From: Austropuccinia psidii
Lineage: Eukaryota > Basidiomycota > Pucciniomycetes > Pucciniales > Sphaerophragmiaceae
Direction: 5' to 3'
Assembly: GCA_023105745.1 (NCBI GenBank)
Contig: JALGQZ010000018.1
Span: forward strand, 10,367,338 to 10,431,337
Length of the DNA: 64,000 nt
Positions 8,673 through 19,184 of this stretch are shown piece after piece; the stretch's first letter is position 1, and every line of letters begins with the position of its first letter. The notes under the pieces were generated by a model. The model worked only from the letters and a program-made list of their open reading frames with translations. It ran no database searches and had not been told where the DNA came from. Position numbers and translations under genes: made by a program.

Positions 8673-10095
8673 TGTCAGGTTGATTATATGATGAAGCAGT
8701 AATTAGGCTATTTACAACTTTAACTATGACTGTGACACGTGATAAAAGATTTAAAATAAGAGTGTTTATGAAGAAATAAGGGTTGATAATAAAGTCAAAG
8801 GGCTTTACTATTATAGAATAGTGGTGGTGAGCGCTGTTGAAAGCCCTGGGTGCAGCTTTGCCTGTTGGATTACAATAATCAAGATTATAGTTATACCTGA
8901 TTATTTTCCAAGAGTATAACTGTTTTTGACAGTTGTACTACATAGGAATTCAAGAGCAGGATGAGGAAAGCAATTCTGGCTGTGAAAAGCCTCCCTTTTA
9001 TCCTGAAATGGGGTGGAAAGGGTGTTAGACCTTTCCACGTAGAGGAAGTGAAGATTCTTTCACTCTCTGAGACAGGCTTGTGGTTTGCAAAGACCTGTAT
9101 AGCCTGTATTGGGCTCAGATGTGGTTTTGAAACCACATCTGGGCAGGTTTCACCAATACAGGGTAAACATTTTCATCTGGGGACCTCACAGCCTGAGCTG
9201 ACATGTATGACGCGTAGAATTCTGTACAGAAACTGTATGGGACCCCAGTATTGGCTGAAATATGAGGCATTGAAGTAAAAACAAGCTCCTTTGTCTATTT
9301 GACACCTCATATTCATGATTATGAGACATTATTGCATGGTAAGGCTGTATATGACAGCAGGTGGGAATCTCACCTTAAAACAGCTATACCTTTGTCAATT
9401 CTTGAGACATCAACTCCAAAAATTGGTTCTGTGTGTAGCCCTGTATGTGCTCTAAACAATGGTACCTCATTTGATATGGGTATCATTAAATATGGTGAAG
9501 CTATCCCATGTACAAGAGTTTTGTACATTTGCATGGTTTAGGCAAAAAGCTGTATTGAGATTATTTGCCCCATAATTTTTGTTCTAGTTGAGATATGGGG
9601 AAATGGATGACACCATCAGATATCCCTGATTGTGCTCTTTCCAAAAAGACCCCACTTTAGGTTTCTCAGGCCAAAACTGCAAAAGTTAGATGGGAGGTGG
9701 ATGTTTTTTTCACCCTTATTTGGCCTGAAGTTGGCCATAACTCAAGTAATACCGGTGGTAGCTCAGCTTGGCTAGCACCATTTGATAGCCCTGTCTTAGA
9801 GCTTCATGTTTAATACCCATTTGATGGGGTTAAGCCTCTCCTTTTGGATTTTAGATGAGAGGTGAAAATTAAGGTTTATGCTCAGCAACAACTTTGAGCA
9901 GGAATAACTTTGTTATTCTTTGTCCTATGGTGATGGGACTTACATATTCAGAAATGGGTGAGTTTCCTCTTTCTTTAGATACCTTTTGAGATAATTTGGC
10001 TCAGGTCCATGTTTTGCCCATATATTGGCTATACCATTGGTTTATGGTATTTTGCCTGTCATGCTTGTGCTCTGGTTTTGAGTCACAGGCTGACA
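8673..10095 (-). repeat. E1 5' LTR
   Basis: 1423 bp with plus-strand ends TGTCAGG and GGCTGACA, giving the inverted ends TGTCAG/CTGACA. Related copies at 14-1421, 33852-35254, 58683-60182 and 61516-62946 define both ends independently. On the element strand a TATAAAG-like box lies shortly after the palindrome seen at 9117-9140 (clearest in the 33852 copy, GTTATAAAGG), and a second (GATAAAAGG) follows, so the transcription start is probably in this region. Confidence 0.92.
9117..9140. repeat. Palindrome inside the E1-family LTR
   Basis: Arms AGATGTGGTTT and AAACCACATCT are perfect inverted repeats around two bases. The solo LTR at 33852-35254 keeps the perfect palindrome with the two central bases changed; the copy at 61516-62946 has one arm mismatch. 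A second short inverted repeat (GGAAAGG and CCTTTCC) lies nearby in every copy. Confidence 0.7.
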
Positions 10096-10999
10096 TTAAA
10101 CCTGGCTGTTACCAATCTGTCTGGTAATTCAAAGCCTTCTTTGATCATGTCAATACCCCTGATGAATTCCATATGGTCATATTCTCCTTCACCACTGAAG
10201 TGAGGCCATTCCTTAAGTTTTAAGACTTCTTTCAAGAGTGCTTGGCCAATTGATGGTTCCAATTTATGAAAAGAAGTAGAAAATTCATCTTTTAATTGAG
10301 AATTTTCAATATCCAATACTTGTGGATTGGGAATCCCTGTACCCTCATTTTGATTCAGAGGTGTAGACACTCTTGGTAAGGTGTTTAGTAGTTGTTTAAT
10401 ATAATTCATTTTACTGTTTTTACACCTCTGTGAATTTCTTAATTCATGTTGTAAGCTTTGTATAGAGGTTATTAAATTCTTTTTATGATCATCCTCTTTA
10501 TATGTCAGCTCAATCCATAATTCTGTTTTTTTAGTATTATCAGATATAACCTCATTTAACTTTATGTTAATTTTGATATTTCCTCTCTTGAGGTATCAAA
10601 ACACTTTTTCAAGGCAATTATATGTGTCTTTACTTCAGTAAGTGATTTTGAAATATCATCAAGAGCTTTTTTATCATCCTCTTTGATAGTATTTATGGCT
10701 TGTTTTATTATTGTTTCAATCATGTCATCAATATTGAATTTAGAATATTTGTCTGTCAATTCCTTAATAATGGCAGATTGTTCATTTATCTTATTGCCAA
10801 AAGAATTATCATTATTGGAAGTTTTAATTGTTCTTAAAGCTTTTTCAAAACATTTAAGTGTTTCATTGATTTGGCTCAGACTCAAGTTATGTGTTTTAAG
10901 ATTGTCACAAATTGATGTATTTTTATCAGAAAGATGACCTTTTACGTCAGTTACAGCTTCATACAACTCTGAAATAGAATCAAAAATATCAGAAATCAT
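10096..10999 (-). pseudogene. E1b gag ORF2 fragments
   Basis: Two pieces: 10562-10999 (145 codons, heptad-like helical sequence, probably coiled coil) and 10096-10409, which carries EWPHFSGEGEYDHMEFIRGID, the same capsid-start motif as in E1 and E2. The two are in different frames, so there is an indel between them. The frame is cut at RLVTARFN by the E1 LTR. The start of the first piece overlaps the ORF1 stop as ATGA (10999-10996 on the minus strand). Confidence 0.75.
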
Positions 11000-11558
11000 T
11001 TCTGATATTTTGATCTGGCCTCATCTTTCTTTTTTAATTCCATCAGTGTTCTGGCCATCTGAAACAAATTTTCCATGGCATCCTGTTGAATTTTTGGAAT
11101 CCTGTAGCCCTGGCTGTAAGGTTTGGTGGCTGGTGCCTTTCCTTTGCCCTTTTTTGGAGCTTGTGGCTGCTTTTTCACATTGGAATTGCTTCTGCTGGCC
11201 ACTGGGGCTGTTTTTGGCACTTTCTTGGGTGGTGGAGGGTTGTTTTCCTCCATTCTAGTGTCAAGGGCATCATGTTTTTCTTCCCCATCAATGGATGCCA
11301 TCCATTGAGCAATTTGCAAGTATTGGGATGGCCCAGGAATTTCCTCACAGTCAGGTAAGAATTCATGCAGTTTTTCCACAGATCTGCAAGGATCTGGTAC
11401 TCCTTGTACTGTGGGGCATTGTTGTAAGCTTTGTGGCTGGCTTTTTATATGTCCACTGAGGCTTCTTGTGGCGGTGTCAGCTCTTTGTGAAGGTAAAATG
11501 GTTGTTTGGAAGTCATCAACTGACCCTTTTCATTCTGTACCTGGTTGGCTTCTGCCAT
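10996..11558 (-). pseudogene. E1b gag ORF1
   Basis: Begins MAEANQVQNEKG at 11558, 70 bases after the homologue of the ORF2 start (MPSTRSGASY at 11628). It contains LWKNCMNSYLTVRKFLG and GWHP, then, after an indel, a Lys/Pro-rich stretch and PYSQGYRIPK followed by a helix with QMARTLMELKKK. E2 ORF1 has the same blocks in the same order. One in-frame TAA (after EASVDI) and one indel mark decay. Confidence 0.7.
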
Positions 11559-11661
11559 GATCACATCTATTACATTTCTGGGAGCTGCTTGAGGGGTTAT
11601 AGCTGGCTCCTGATCTAGTTGAAGGCATATTTTATGATTAAAAAGGCTTAAAAGAGTATTT

Positions 11662-11898
11662 TTACGTCAAAAACTTACTATTGGCCAGATTATTAGCTTT
11701 CTGAAGGGTATTACTTATATCCAAGTTAATCAATTCAGAAGATATTGGTTCAGGTTGGCTATTTTGAGTCACAATAACAGTACTATTATGGTCTGAATTA
11801 ACAGTACTGGCAGGAATAATGCTGGTGACTGTTGAGGCTGTTTCAATGTTTTCTTGTGTTACCATGTCGTCAGATACTAGAACTAATGAAACAGCCAA
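11662..11898 (-). pseudogene. E1b leader ORF (ORF0)
   Basis: A 78-codon Ser/Thr/Asn-rich frame ending NSKFLT, as does E1's leader ORF near its end. The codons for NSK contain GTAAGT (an exact 5' splice consensus), so this could be a 5' exon whose apparent end is intronic. No domain recognised. Confidence 0.35.
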
Positions 11899-12085
11899 TT
11901 AATCAAGTAGAAAAAGGTTATTTCAAAAAAAGAAATTAAAATATAAGCCTCACTTATAATATGAAAAAAAATATTTTTTGTGGGGTTTTTTGAATTATAA
12001 GTATTTTTTATATGGTTTTTAAATTTTTCAATATAAGAAAAAAGTTTAAAAAAAGTGAAAAAATATGTCAAAGGTAAAATATTAC

Positions 12086-12100
12086 GGCTGGGCCCCCAAA
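12086..12100 (-). promoter_or_regulatory. Candidate primer-binding site of E1b
   Basis: The minus strand reads TTTGGGGGCCCAGCC right after the LTR end CTTACA, sharing the first ten bases with E1 and E2. Confidence 0.6.
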
Positions 12101-13882
12101 TGTAAGGTGTGGATATGAAAGTTTCATTAAAAATCAAGTACTTTTCCTGTCCTCAAAATTTGTATAAGGTAAAAATCAATTAAAAATAGAAAGAAATATT
12201 ATTTTTAAGAGAAAACACGCCAATCTTCTTGTTTATAGCTTTATTAGTATAAAACAATAATATTATCAAGATTTATTGTTTTATCAACAATAAAAATTTA
12301 TCCAAAAATACTCTACAAGAGATATTTAAGGCTACAAAAGAAATTTCTTCAAGAGCAATTTCAATTGGAATTAATTGAGAAATGAGCTGCAAGCAATTAA
12401 TTAAAGAACAAAGTATGTAAAAAGAATATTAAAGAGAAAACACGCCCAAATGTGACCAGAGTGAATTTGCAAACAAAGTGACAAAGCTAACAGTGATGAA
12501 AGATGCTTTAATTCACTTTTGGGGTGGTTCAGGGGTAAAAATGATTATAAGAGTTACAAACAATGATTATAATGATTTTTTCACGTGGTGAAAAGGTTTA
12601 AAATAATTTGAAAAAAGGTGGTTGGAATCTTTTATTGATTGGTTTAACAGTGTTGAAACTAATTATAAAAGGAAAAGATTCCAACATGAAGAGAAAAGTG
12701 GGGAAATGAAGACATTCTTTTATAGACATCAATTTTCTTACTCCAAAAGTAACATTTACTCTTGTCGGTCGTGAAAAACAGTCTGACAACATAAAAGCCA
12801 ATTATGGCATAATTGAACCCTGGTTTAGACCAAAAAAGGGCTGGTTTAAGCCATTTTAGACCCTTAAATCAGCCATTACTATAGTAATAACTGGTCTAGA
12901 GCCTTCAAAACACGTCAGAATGTGTGTACGAGGCCTAGAAACCAGTTAAACTGTTTTTTACTAACATGGTTTTAACTTAAGGGTAGTTTTACCTTCTTGG
13001 CAGAAGTTTAAACTAGCCTGGTTGGTATCAAAACCTCATCATCAATTTAGTCACAGATGCTGTGACTCAATTCCAGGCCAAAAGTGATGAACTTTTGCAT
13101 GACCTTTGACATCTCACGCCTGTCAGGAAGGATTTTGGGGGTCTGGCTCCCCCTTAGAGCTAGAGTTCCTTCCCCCCCAATTTATTTTTTCCTTTAATTC
13201 CTCATCATGTATCATACTTGTAATTTACATATGTAATTTAATTAAATTGTACAGTACAATGCAGTAATAATTGATACCTCATATGTGAATCAAAGTTCAC
13301 TTATTTAATACACGTGCACATTTTTACATTTCAATTGAATTCAATTGAAAATACTTCAATGCCTCATACCTTCTAAGCTAAGCACAACACCTCAATTTTA
13401 ACACAAAAATTGATGGTTAACACCACATGTGGTGTTAATTAAATTGAAGTTTTGAGGATTTTCAATTTTTGTATTGAAAATACTGAAAACTTAACTTAAG
13501 CTTATTTAGAGTTGAGTTACAAAATTTTCACTCAGAGGTGAGCCCACCTAATTTTTTATAAGGAATCAAATGGTGAGATAAATTTTATATGTTTATTTAT
13601 TGGATAAAAAGTTATAATATATTTTATACAAATTTTTACCAAAAATATTTTAATTTCATAATTTTTATTAAAAATTCATTTTTACTTAATTTTTACAAGT
13701 AAAATAGAATTTCATAATTTTAAATTTTATTTTTAAATTAAAATTAAATTTTGATTTTAAATATAAATTTGTATTTATATTTTTATTTTTATAATATAAA
13801 TAAATTCATTTTTATTTATATTTGTATTTTAATTTATCATTTGTGGTCTTTTGGGTATATAAAAATACCTCTAAGGCTTACA
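12101..13882 (-). repeat. E1b 5' LTR
   Basis: 1782 bp with ends TGTAAG and CTTACA. On the minus strand it starts TGTAAGCCTTAGAGGTAT, closely resembling the E2 LTR start TGTGAGCCTTGAGGTAT, so E1b belongs with E2 rather than E1 in LTR type. The inner part is AT-rich with no supported gene. Confidence 0.85.
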
Positions 13883-14590
13883 AACGCAGTCAAGTGGCAT
13901 ACTTACATGCTCAAACCTATCCTTAAAAGGAAAATTGTGTATCTTGTTGAGGTTGCAGGGCTTGCATGCAGAGTTATTGACTGGAAGACCCATAGAGAGA
14001 ACCGGAGCTTTCCTGGGATGGCCAAGTCTCTTATGCCACAAGTCATCCACAACAGTGGTGAGAAGAGATTTTGGTTGAGTGAAGTCAATTTCCATCAATA
14101 TATTGACTCTTTTTAAATCAAATAGGAAATATTTGTCTGTCTTCAGGATGAAGGTATTTTAGCTCTTGGTGATGGGAATCTTGTTTCAAAAAAAGCTGCA
14201 TGAGGCTGACTAGGTGACAGTTAAGCTTTAGAACATAGAGATATTCTTTCAAAGTCAGAGGTTTAGGGTCAACTATCACAGTGACAGATCCCATACCTTC
14301 TTACAGGAGATTTCTCATTGAATATCCAGTTGCAATAAGCAATCTAGCAACATCTGAGTAGGAGGAGAAGACATCTTTTGAGTAGAATATGTGGTGAGTT
14401 GCACCACAGTCTATGACTATTTGGTTTGCGAAATTGGGTGAGCTGATTGGCAAAGTGATAAGGGCACAAGCGGTGTGGAACTCCTTTTGGTGTGGGATTG
14501 GATAAGGCAGTCCTTGAGGGGGAAATCACAGGTAAACAGTTTTGAATTGCTGAAATAATCCTGTAACCAAGGGTGCTAATGGTGTTTTAG
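13883..14590 (-). pseudogene. Copia1 protease and pre-integrase
   Basis: The protease core reads IDCGATHHIFYS near 14378-14414 (usual form DSGATHH). Downstream is the pre-integrase block LWHKRLGHPRKAPVLS at 14000-14050 and the CKPCNLNKIHNFPF zinc-ligand region, ending at MPLDCV where the E1b LTR begins. At least one stop lies between the blocks. In copia elements these release mature proteins and form the integrase N-terminus. Confidence 0.8.
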
Positions 14591-14599
14591 CTGCCCCTC

Positions 14600-15410
14600 T
14601 GAATATACTAAACAATCTCCCTACAGAGCTCACAAATCAATATTTAAGATTGTGTCTTTACAACTAGAGAAGACTTTTTAGAAGTCTCTATCAGACCTAT
14701 TCAATAACCAGATAAGTAACTTATAAGTTAAAACAATATAAAATATAATTTTCAAATAATAATATAAGATAATTTTAAGGGTAAGACCTTAATAGTATAA
14801 GAGGTTGATTTGATATAATATTAATAATATATATTTTAAGGGGGTAAGTTCAATTTTATGTTATATATGTTATAATACTTAATGGTTTGAGAGGGTAATT
14901 GTTAATATAATATAATAATAAGACCTTTAATAATTTATTGGTAGGATATTGTTCAATATAGAGAGGATGTTTGTCAAATATATAAAAGATATAATAGAAT
15001 ATAAGGGTAGGGTTTTTTTATATATAATAATATATAGTTGTAAGGTTGGTTTTTTAATATGAAGATATAATAAGACTATTTTTCCTTTATAATGTAAAGG
15101 GTATGGGGATAAACTCAATATTTTGAGTATTATTGATAGTATTATAGTTATAAGACTAATAATTTGAACATAGGGTGGATTAATAATATTAAGTAGACCT
15201 TCTGTTAACTACTATCAATTAGAAATCACAATGAATTAATCTTATAAGTCTATAATACTTTAATAAAATAACTAGATTATCCTACTAGTAAGGGATGAAT
15301 AGTTAATCTCCTTCTTGGTATACAACTGATTATATTCATGGGGAAAAGAGGAAAAAATGAGGAAGAGAGGACCTCTATTTATATTCTTTGGGCCCTCCAT
15401 AGAGGCACTC
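14600..15410. repeat. AT-rich insertion in Copia1, possibly another LTR
   Basis: Coding sequence resembling copia is recognisable on both sides (AKTPLAPLVTG and QPKEVQNSK) but not here. On the minus strand there is a TATA-like AATATAAATAGAGG near the right end. I could not find matching ends or a target duplication, so its nature is open. Confidence 0.35.
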
Positions 15411-16663
15411 AAAAACAAGGTACTTAGAATTTTGCACTTCTTTTGGCTGGGATAATTTTTTATAGTGGTGAGATACCATTTGTTTGGTTTGTTGCACCAA
15501 TCTATGTATGATTATATAATCTGAGATGTTGTTGCTGGTGAGGAATTTTGAGATGGTGTCATTTGATCAAGATATTGCACCATATGTTTGGTTTGTTGCA
15601 CCAATTCTGAAGCTTTATTTATATTTGAATTAAACTTTAATACTATTATGCACAGCCTTGAGGGAATTGAGCTGGTGACTAATTTTGAGATGGTGCCATT
15701 TGATCAAGATATTGCATCATATGTTTGGTTTGTTGCACCATTTCTGGAGGGGTGATGTGATTTTGTACAGCTATTGCACCATAGGTCTGTGCACTGTTTG
15801 AACTTTAGGTGGAGAATTCTGTGTATTGTGGGGATTCTATTTGTCCGGTATGAGTTTTAATTTTCCTTCCTTTAAATTTAATTCTGTTTTTAATTTATAT
15901 TTACTGGCTTATCAGGTGGCTGTGCTTGTGTTTCCACAGATATGCTGTTTAATTTAAGGTTTTGATGTATTTTCCTTGCATAAATTAATTGATCTTTTCT
16001 TCCTGTCTTGTGACTGTTGATTAATACAGCTTGTATTTATTGCTTATTGAACTGTCCTCAGTTTAATAACTGCATTGCTGAGTAATCCAAAGGTTGAGCA
16101 GAGCCTGGGTAACTTGAGTGTTTCACTACCCATCTTACTGGTAAATTTAACATTCTTGCTAGCTTGTCTTTTTCTTTTCCTTATTTTATTGTCATTCTTG
16201 TAATCAAATGGACCATTCTTGCAGTATTTGCTTATGGGATTATACATATTGATGAAGCTAAATCCATTCTATTTCTGAATTCCTCTATTGTAATTGATTA
16301 ATTATTGATTTTTCTTTCTTCAGTCTTCAAATTATAGTCCTATAAATTAAATTTCACTTGAAACTGGGCCATTAAGGTATGGAATACCACAGCAGTAGCT
16401 AGATGAGCTGACACAGAAAATCCACATATCTTCCTCTTGTTGTTTTTTAGGTGGCTGTAGATGAGGATTTTAAGCATAACACTCCTCTTCCCTATGAGTG
16501 AATAATTTTGAATTGTGAAGACCATTTAAGCAGTAGAGACAAGAGCTTATACTAGAGATCAGTGTTTGTTGATGGATTTCACTACTTGTAGATTGGAATA
16601 ATCTTGTAGTAAAAGAAGTACATGGTCAGGTTTTAAAATGAGAGAGTTGTTCAACATAAGCAT
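15411..16663 (-). pseudogene. Copia1 gag, C-terminal part
   Basis: The minus strand shows patches of Gln-rich coding sequence (VQQTKHMVQYLDQMTPSQ) that occur twice (near 15547-15602 and 15693-15742), a Lys/Arg-rich piece at 16044-16247, and near the right edge a frame that joins the gag piece beyond E2. Frames change and stops occur throughout. Confidence 0.5.
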
Positions 16664-18589
16664 TGTGAGCCTTGAGGTATATTTTACATACCCAAATAGG
16701 CCCCAATTATCTTAGAAAGAAATTTTGAATTATACATAACTCATAAATCATGCATATATTTGAAATTCATCATTTTTGATTTCAGAAAAGCTGAATAACT
16801 TTTTATTGAGTAGGTAAGTCCATGGATTTAAGGCCAGATTTGGATTCTACACAAACATTCACCTAGGGTAGCTCCATAGAGTGAATAAGCTCAAATTAAC
16901 TCTTTGAGGTGGTAAAATGGAAAATACTTCAATACCACATCATCAATACCACATAAAAGATCCGTGAAAATTTTTGTTTTTCTTAATTTCACGCCAAAAT
17001 AATGGGAAAGTGATAAATCCCATGTTACATATACACTAAGAATAGTGTTATGCATGTTTTGAGCACTTAATATCATGGTATTCTTACATGGACTTTTGGT
17101 ACACCCATAGTGGATATCTCACTTTAAGCTTAAATTACTATTTTGACGTAAAAAATAGGCAAGGGGGACAAAAGACATCAAAGAGAGCCAGGGTACCCAA
17201 CTTCTGAGGACTTAGAGGCGTGGATAGCTCCAAAGCTTGGTTCCATGGCTGATCTAGACCCAATCGGTAAACTAAACCTCTTTGGGAACTTGGTTACCAT
17301 GTCACAACTACTGTAAATCTTAAGAAAATAGCAAATAACCTGCTATTTTGACGTGCCAAGGAGGTAAAGAGCTACTTAGACTCCTGTAACCACGTCAATT
17401 ATTAATGAATTTCCATGGATAAACCCCAAAAGAGTAATTAAAACCCTCTTTGGACTTATATCCATTGATTTACCTCATAGCAACCAGTGAAACACTGATA
17501 TTTGCAATTCTACGTAGAAATGAGGTAAAACCTTCAAAAATTCATTCAAAATACAATTCTTAATGAATCTTTCTGAAGCTTTCAGGACCAATGGAGGACT
17601 GTATTATCTATGGTACAACCAAAAAGAATTACAGTTCTACTAGCAAAATTAAAAGTTTTACTTACAGTCCATTTTTGATCATTCTACGTGAAACACTGAA
17701 TCTTCAAAAATTCACAGTAATTCAAACCTGTGATGAAATTGGCAATAACATTGATAACTTTGAGAAATCAATGATTATTTTGGAATAAAAGAAGATTTAC
17801 AGATGTTACTCTTTTTATTCTTAACCATATTGGGGTTGGTAGTCACGTAAAAGCATCAATTAAGTAATTATGATAATCTTACGTGACAACAGATGATGCA
17901 ATCATTAATCCAAAAAGGTTTATTGTTTTCTCACTCACTGGTTTTTCAGTTTGCTCCATGGCACGCCTCTGTGAGCTGTTGTTGACTTCAAAGAAGCCTC
18001 TTCTTGCTGTTTTTTCCACATCATCATCATCTTATTATCATTTCATATCACTGTTACCAACAAGTAAGTATTAGGTAAGCTATTCTTAAGTGTTTCAAAT
18101 CTTTCAGAATCAATCAGGAAGACGTCAAATCATAGAATCCAACTATATATTGTTGTAATCCTGCTATAAATCATTTTGATCCCTTAAATCCACCATTCTA
18201 CGTCAAATTTCTCTACTTTTATCTATCAATAAGTTCTTTGGAGTATTAGTGAGTCATTTATCTTTAATTCTTAAAGTTTTTCTCTAGTAATAGTTTTCTT
18301 CAAGGATCAGCTTTATAATTATTCTTGCAAAAGATAATTATATATTAAAATAATTTTATTATTTTAATAAAAGAAGTTTTTATTATTAAATTCCTCTTGT
18401 AATTGATTCTTGTAGACAATTACTTGCTCACTGTTAAAATCACTAGTAGTGCTTGACACGTGAAAGAAATAATTCTTTAATTATTTAATTGTGGTTATAA
18501 TAATATTATATTATTATATTTCATAAGAACAGACATAGTACTGTTGATTAATAGTAATATTATCATCAGCTTCATAGTCACATCTTACA
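16664..18589 (+). repeat. E2 5' LTR
   Basis: 1926 bp, starting TGTGAGCC and ending CTTACA. It carries about ten ACGT cores (for example TTGACGT near 17143 and 17347, TACGTGA near 17685, GACGTCAA near 18121) although CG is otherwise rare in it. No internal gene supported. Confidence 0.93.
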
Positions 18590-18605
18590 TTTGGGGGCCT
18601 GGCCA
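18590..18605 (+). promoter_or_regulatory. Candidate primer-binding site of E2
   Basis: TTTGGGGGCCTGGCCA follows the LTR end directly. Same core as in E1 and E1b. Confidence 0.65.
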
Positions 18606-18973
18606 TGTTTTTTGAACCTTGTACCCTTAATTAATATATTTTTAAGGTCTAAAATATATTAATATAATATTTTTTTCTTCAATTTAAAGAAAAATCATTT
18701 TTATTTTTGAAATTGTCTTAAAATCTTATTTCATTGAGGAATTTGGTTTAATTTTGTACTGTTTTTACACGTGGCTTTTTCACATCCAAAAACTTATAAA
18801 ATTATTCTTTGAGTTACTCTGACTTAATTGTTTATTCAAATTCTTAAATTTTAATACCTTTTTCTTTGAAAAGAATATCTTTTTAATATCAAAAAATAAT
18901 AAAACTTATAAAAAATCTTTTCAAATATCTTAAATCATAAAAATAATTTCTTTTATCATATTTTTCTCTTTAA
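18606..18973 (+). other. E2 untranslated leader
   Basis: Very AT-rich, no open frame of note. A pyrimidine-rich stretch (TTTTTCTCTTTAAG) precedes ORF0 and could be a splice acceptor region. Confidence 0.5.
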
Positions 18974-19177
18974 GTGTCTTTAATCAAATACTGTGCAGCT
19001 GGCAACAGACTCAGTAAAAGATACATCAATAGTCCTGAATCTTCAGAAGCAGAATCTGAAGAAAGTATTGAGGTGCAAATTGCTAAAAGAGGCACCTTAT
19101 TTAACTCAGAAAAGGCTAAATTACCACCAAAAGGTGTGTATTTTATCTTATATTTTCACTTTTTATCTTTAAATTGA
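18974..19177 (+). CDS. E2 leader ORF (ORF0)
   Basis: A short frame whose middle (SPESSEAESEESIEVQIAKR) is Ser/Glu-rich. The last twelve codons after PPKG read hydrophobic and start at GTGTGT, so a splice donor there would join it to gag. E1, E1b and E4 have short ORFs in the same place. No domain recognised. Confidence 0.35.
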   Translation: MSLIKYCAAGNRLSKRYINSPESSEAESEESIEVQIAKRGTLFNSEKAKLPPKGVYFILYFHFLSLN

Positions 19178-19184
19178 CGTGAAA

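Larger units (their letters stand above)
1..10095 (-). mobile_element. Ty3-type LTR retrotransposon E1, left end outside window
   Basis: A minus-strand element with 5' LTR 8673-10095, a primer-site candidate next to it, ORF0, overlapping gag ORF1/ORF2, zinc knuckle, protease, RT, RNase H, integrase and a purine tract beside the 3' LTR. Domain order (integrase after RNase H) makes it Ty3/gypsy type. Its 3' LTR is split by a solo LTR at 14-1421, so only 13 bases of the outer part lie in the window and the target duplication cannot be checked. The right flank (TTAAA onward) is the gag of element E1b, so E1 inserted there. Several catalytic residues are lost, so this copy cannot move by its own enzymes. 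Confidence 0.9.
10096..13882 (-). mobile_element. 5' part of Ty3-type element E1b
   Basis: Has a 5' LTR (12101-13882), the TTTGGGGGCC primer-site candidate, a leader ORF, gag ORF1 and gag ORF2 on the minus strand. The gag frame stops where the E1 LTR begins, so its pol should lie left of E1, outside the window. Its right end cuts a copia pre-integrase coding region. Confidence 0.85.
13883..16663 (-). mobile_element. Copia1, decayed Ty1/copia-type element (left part)
   Basis: Minus-strand copia sequence in the order gag, protease, pre-integrase. E1b cuts it on the left at a pre-integrase codon and E2 cuts it on the right inside gag, with the rest of gag at 26960-27430. AGCAT is duplicated around E2, so both parts were once contiguous. 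Confidence 0.8.
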
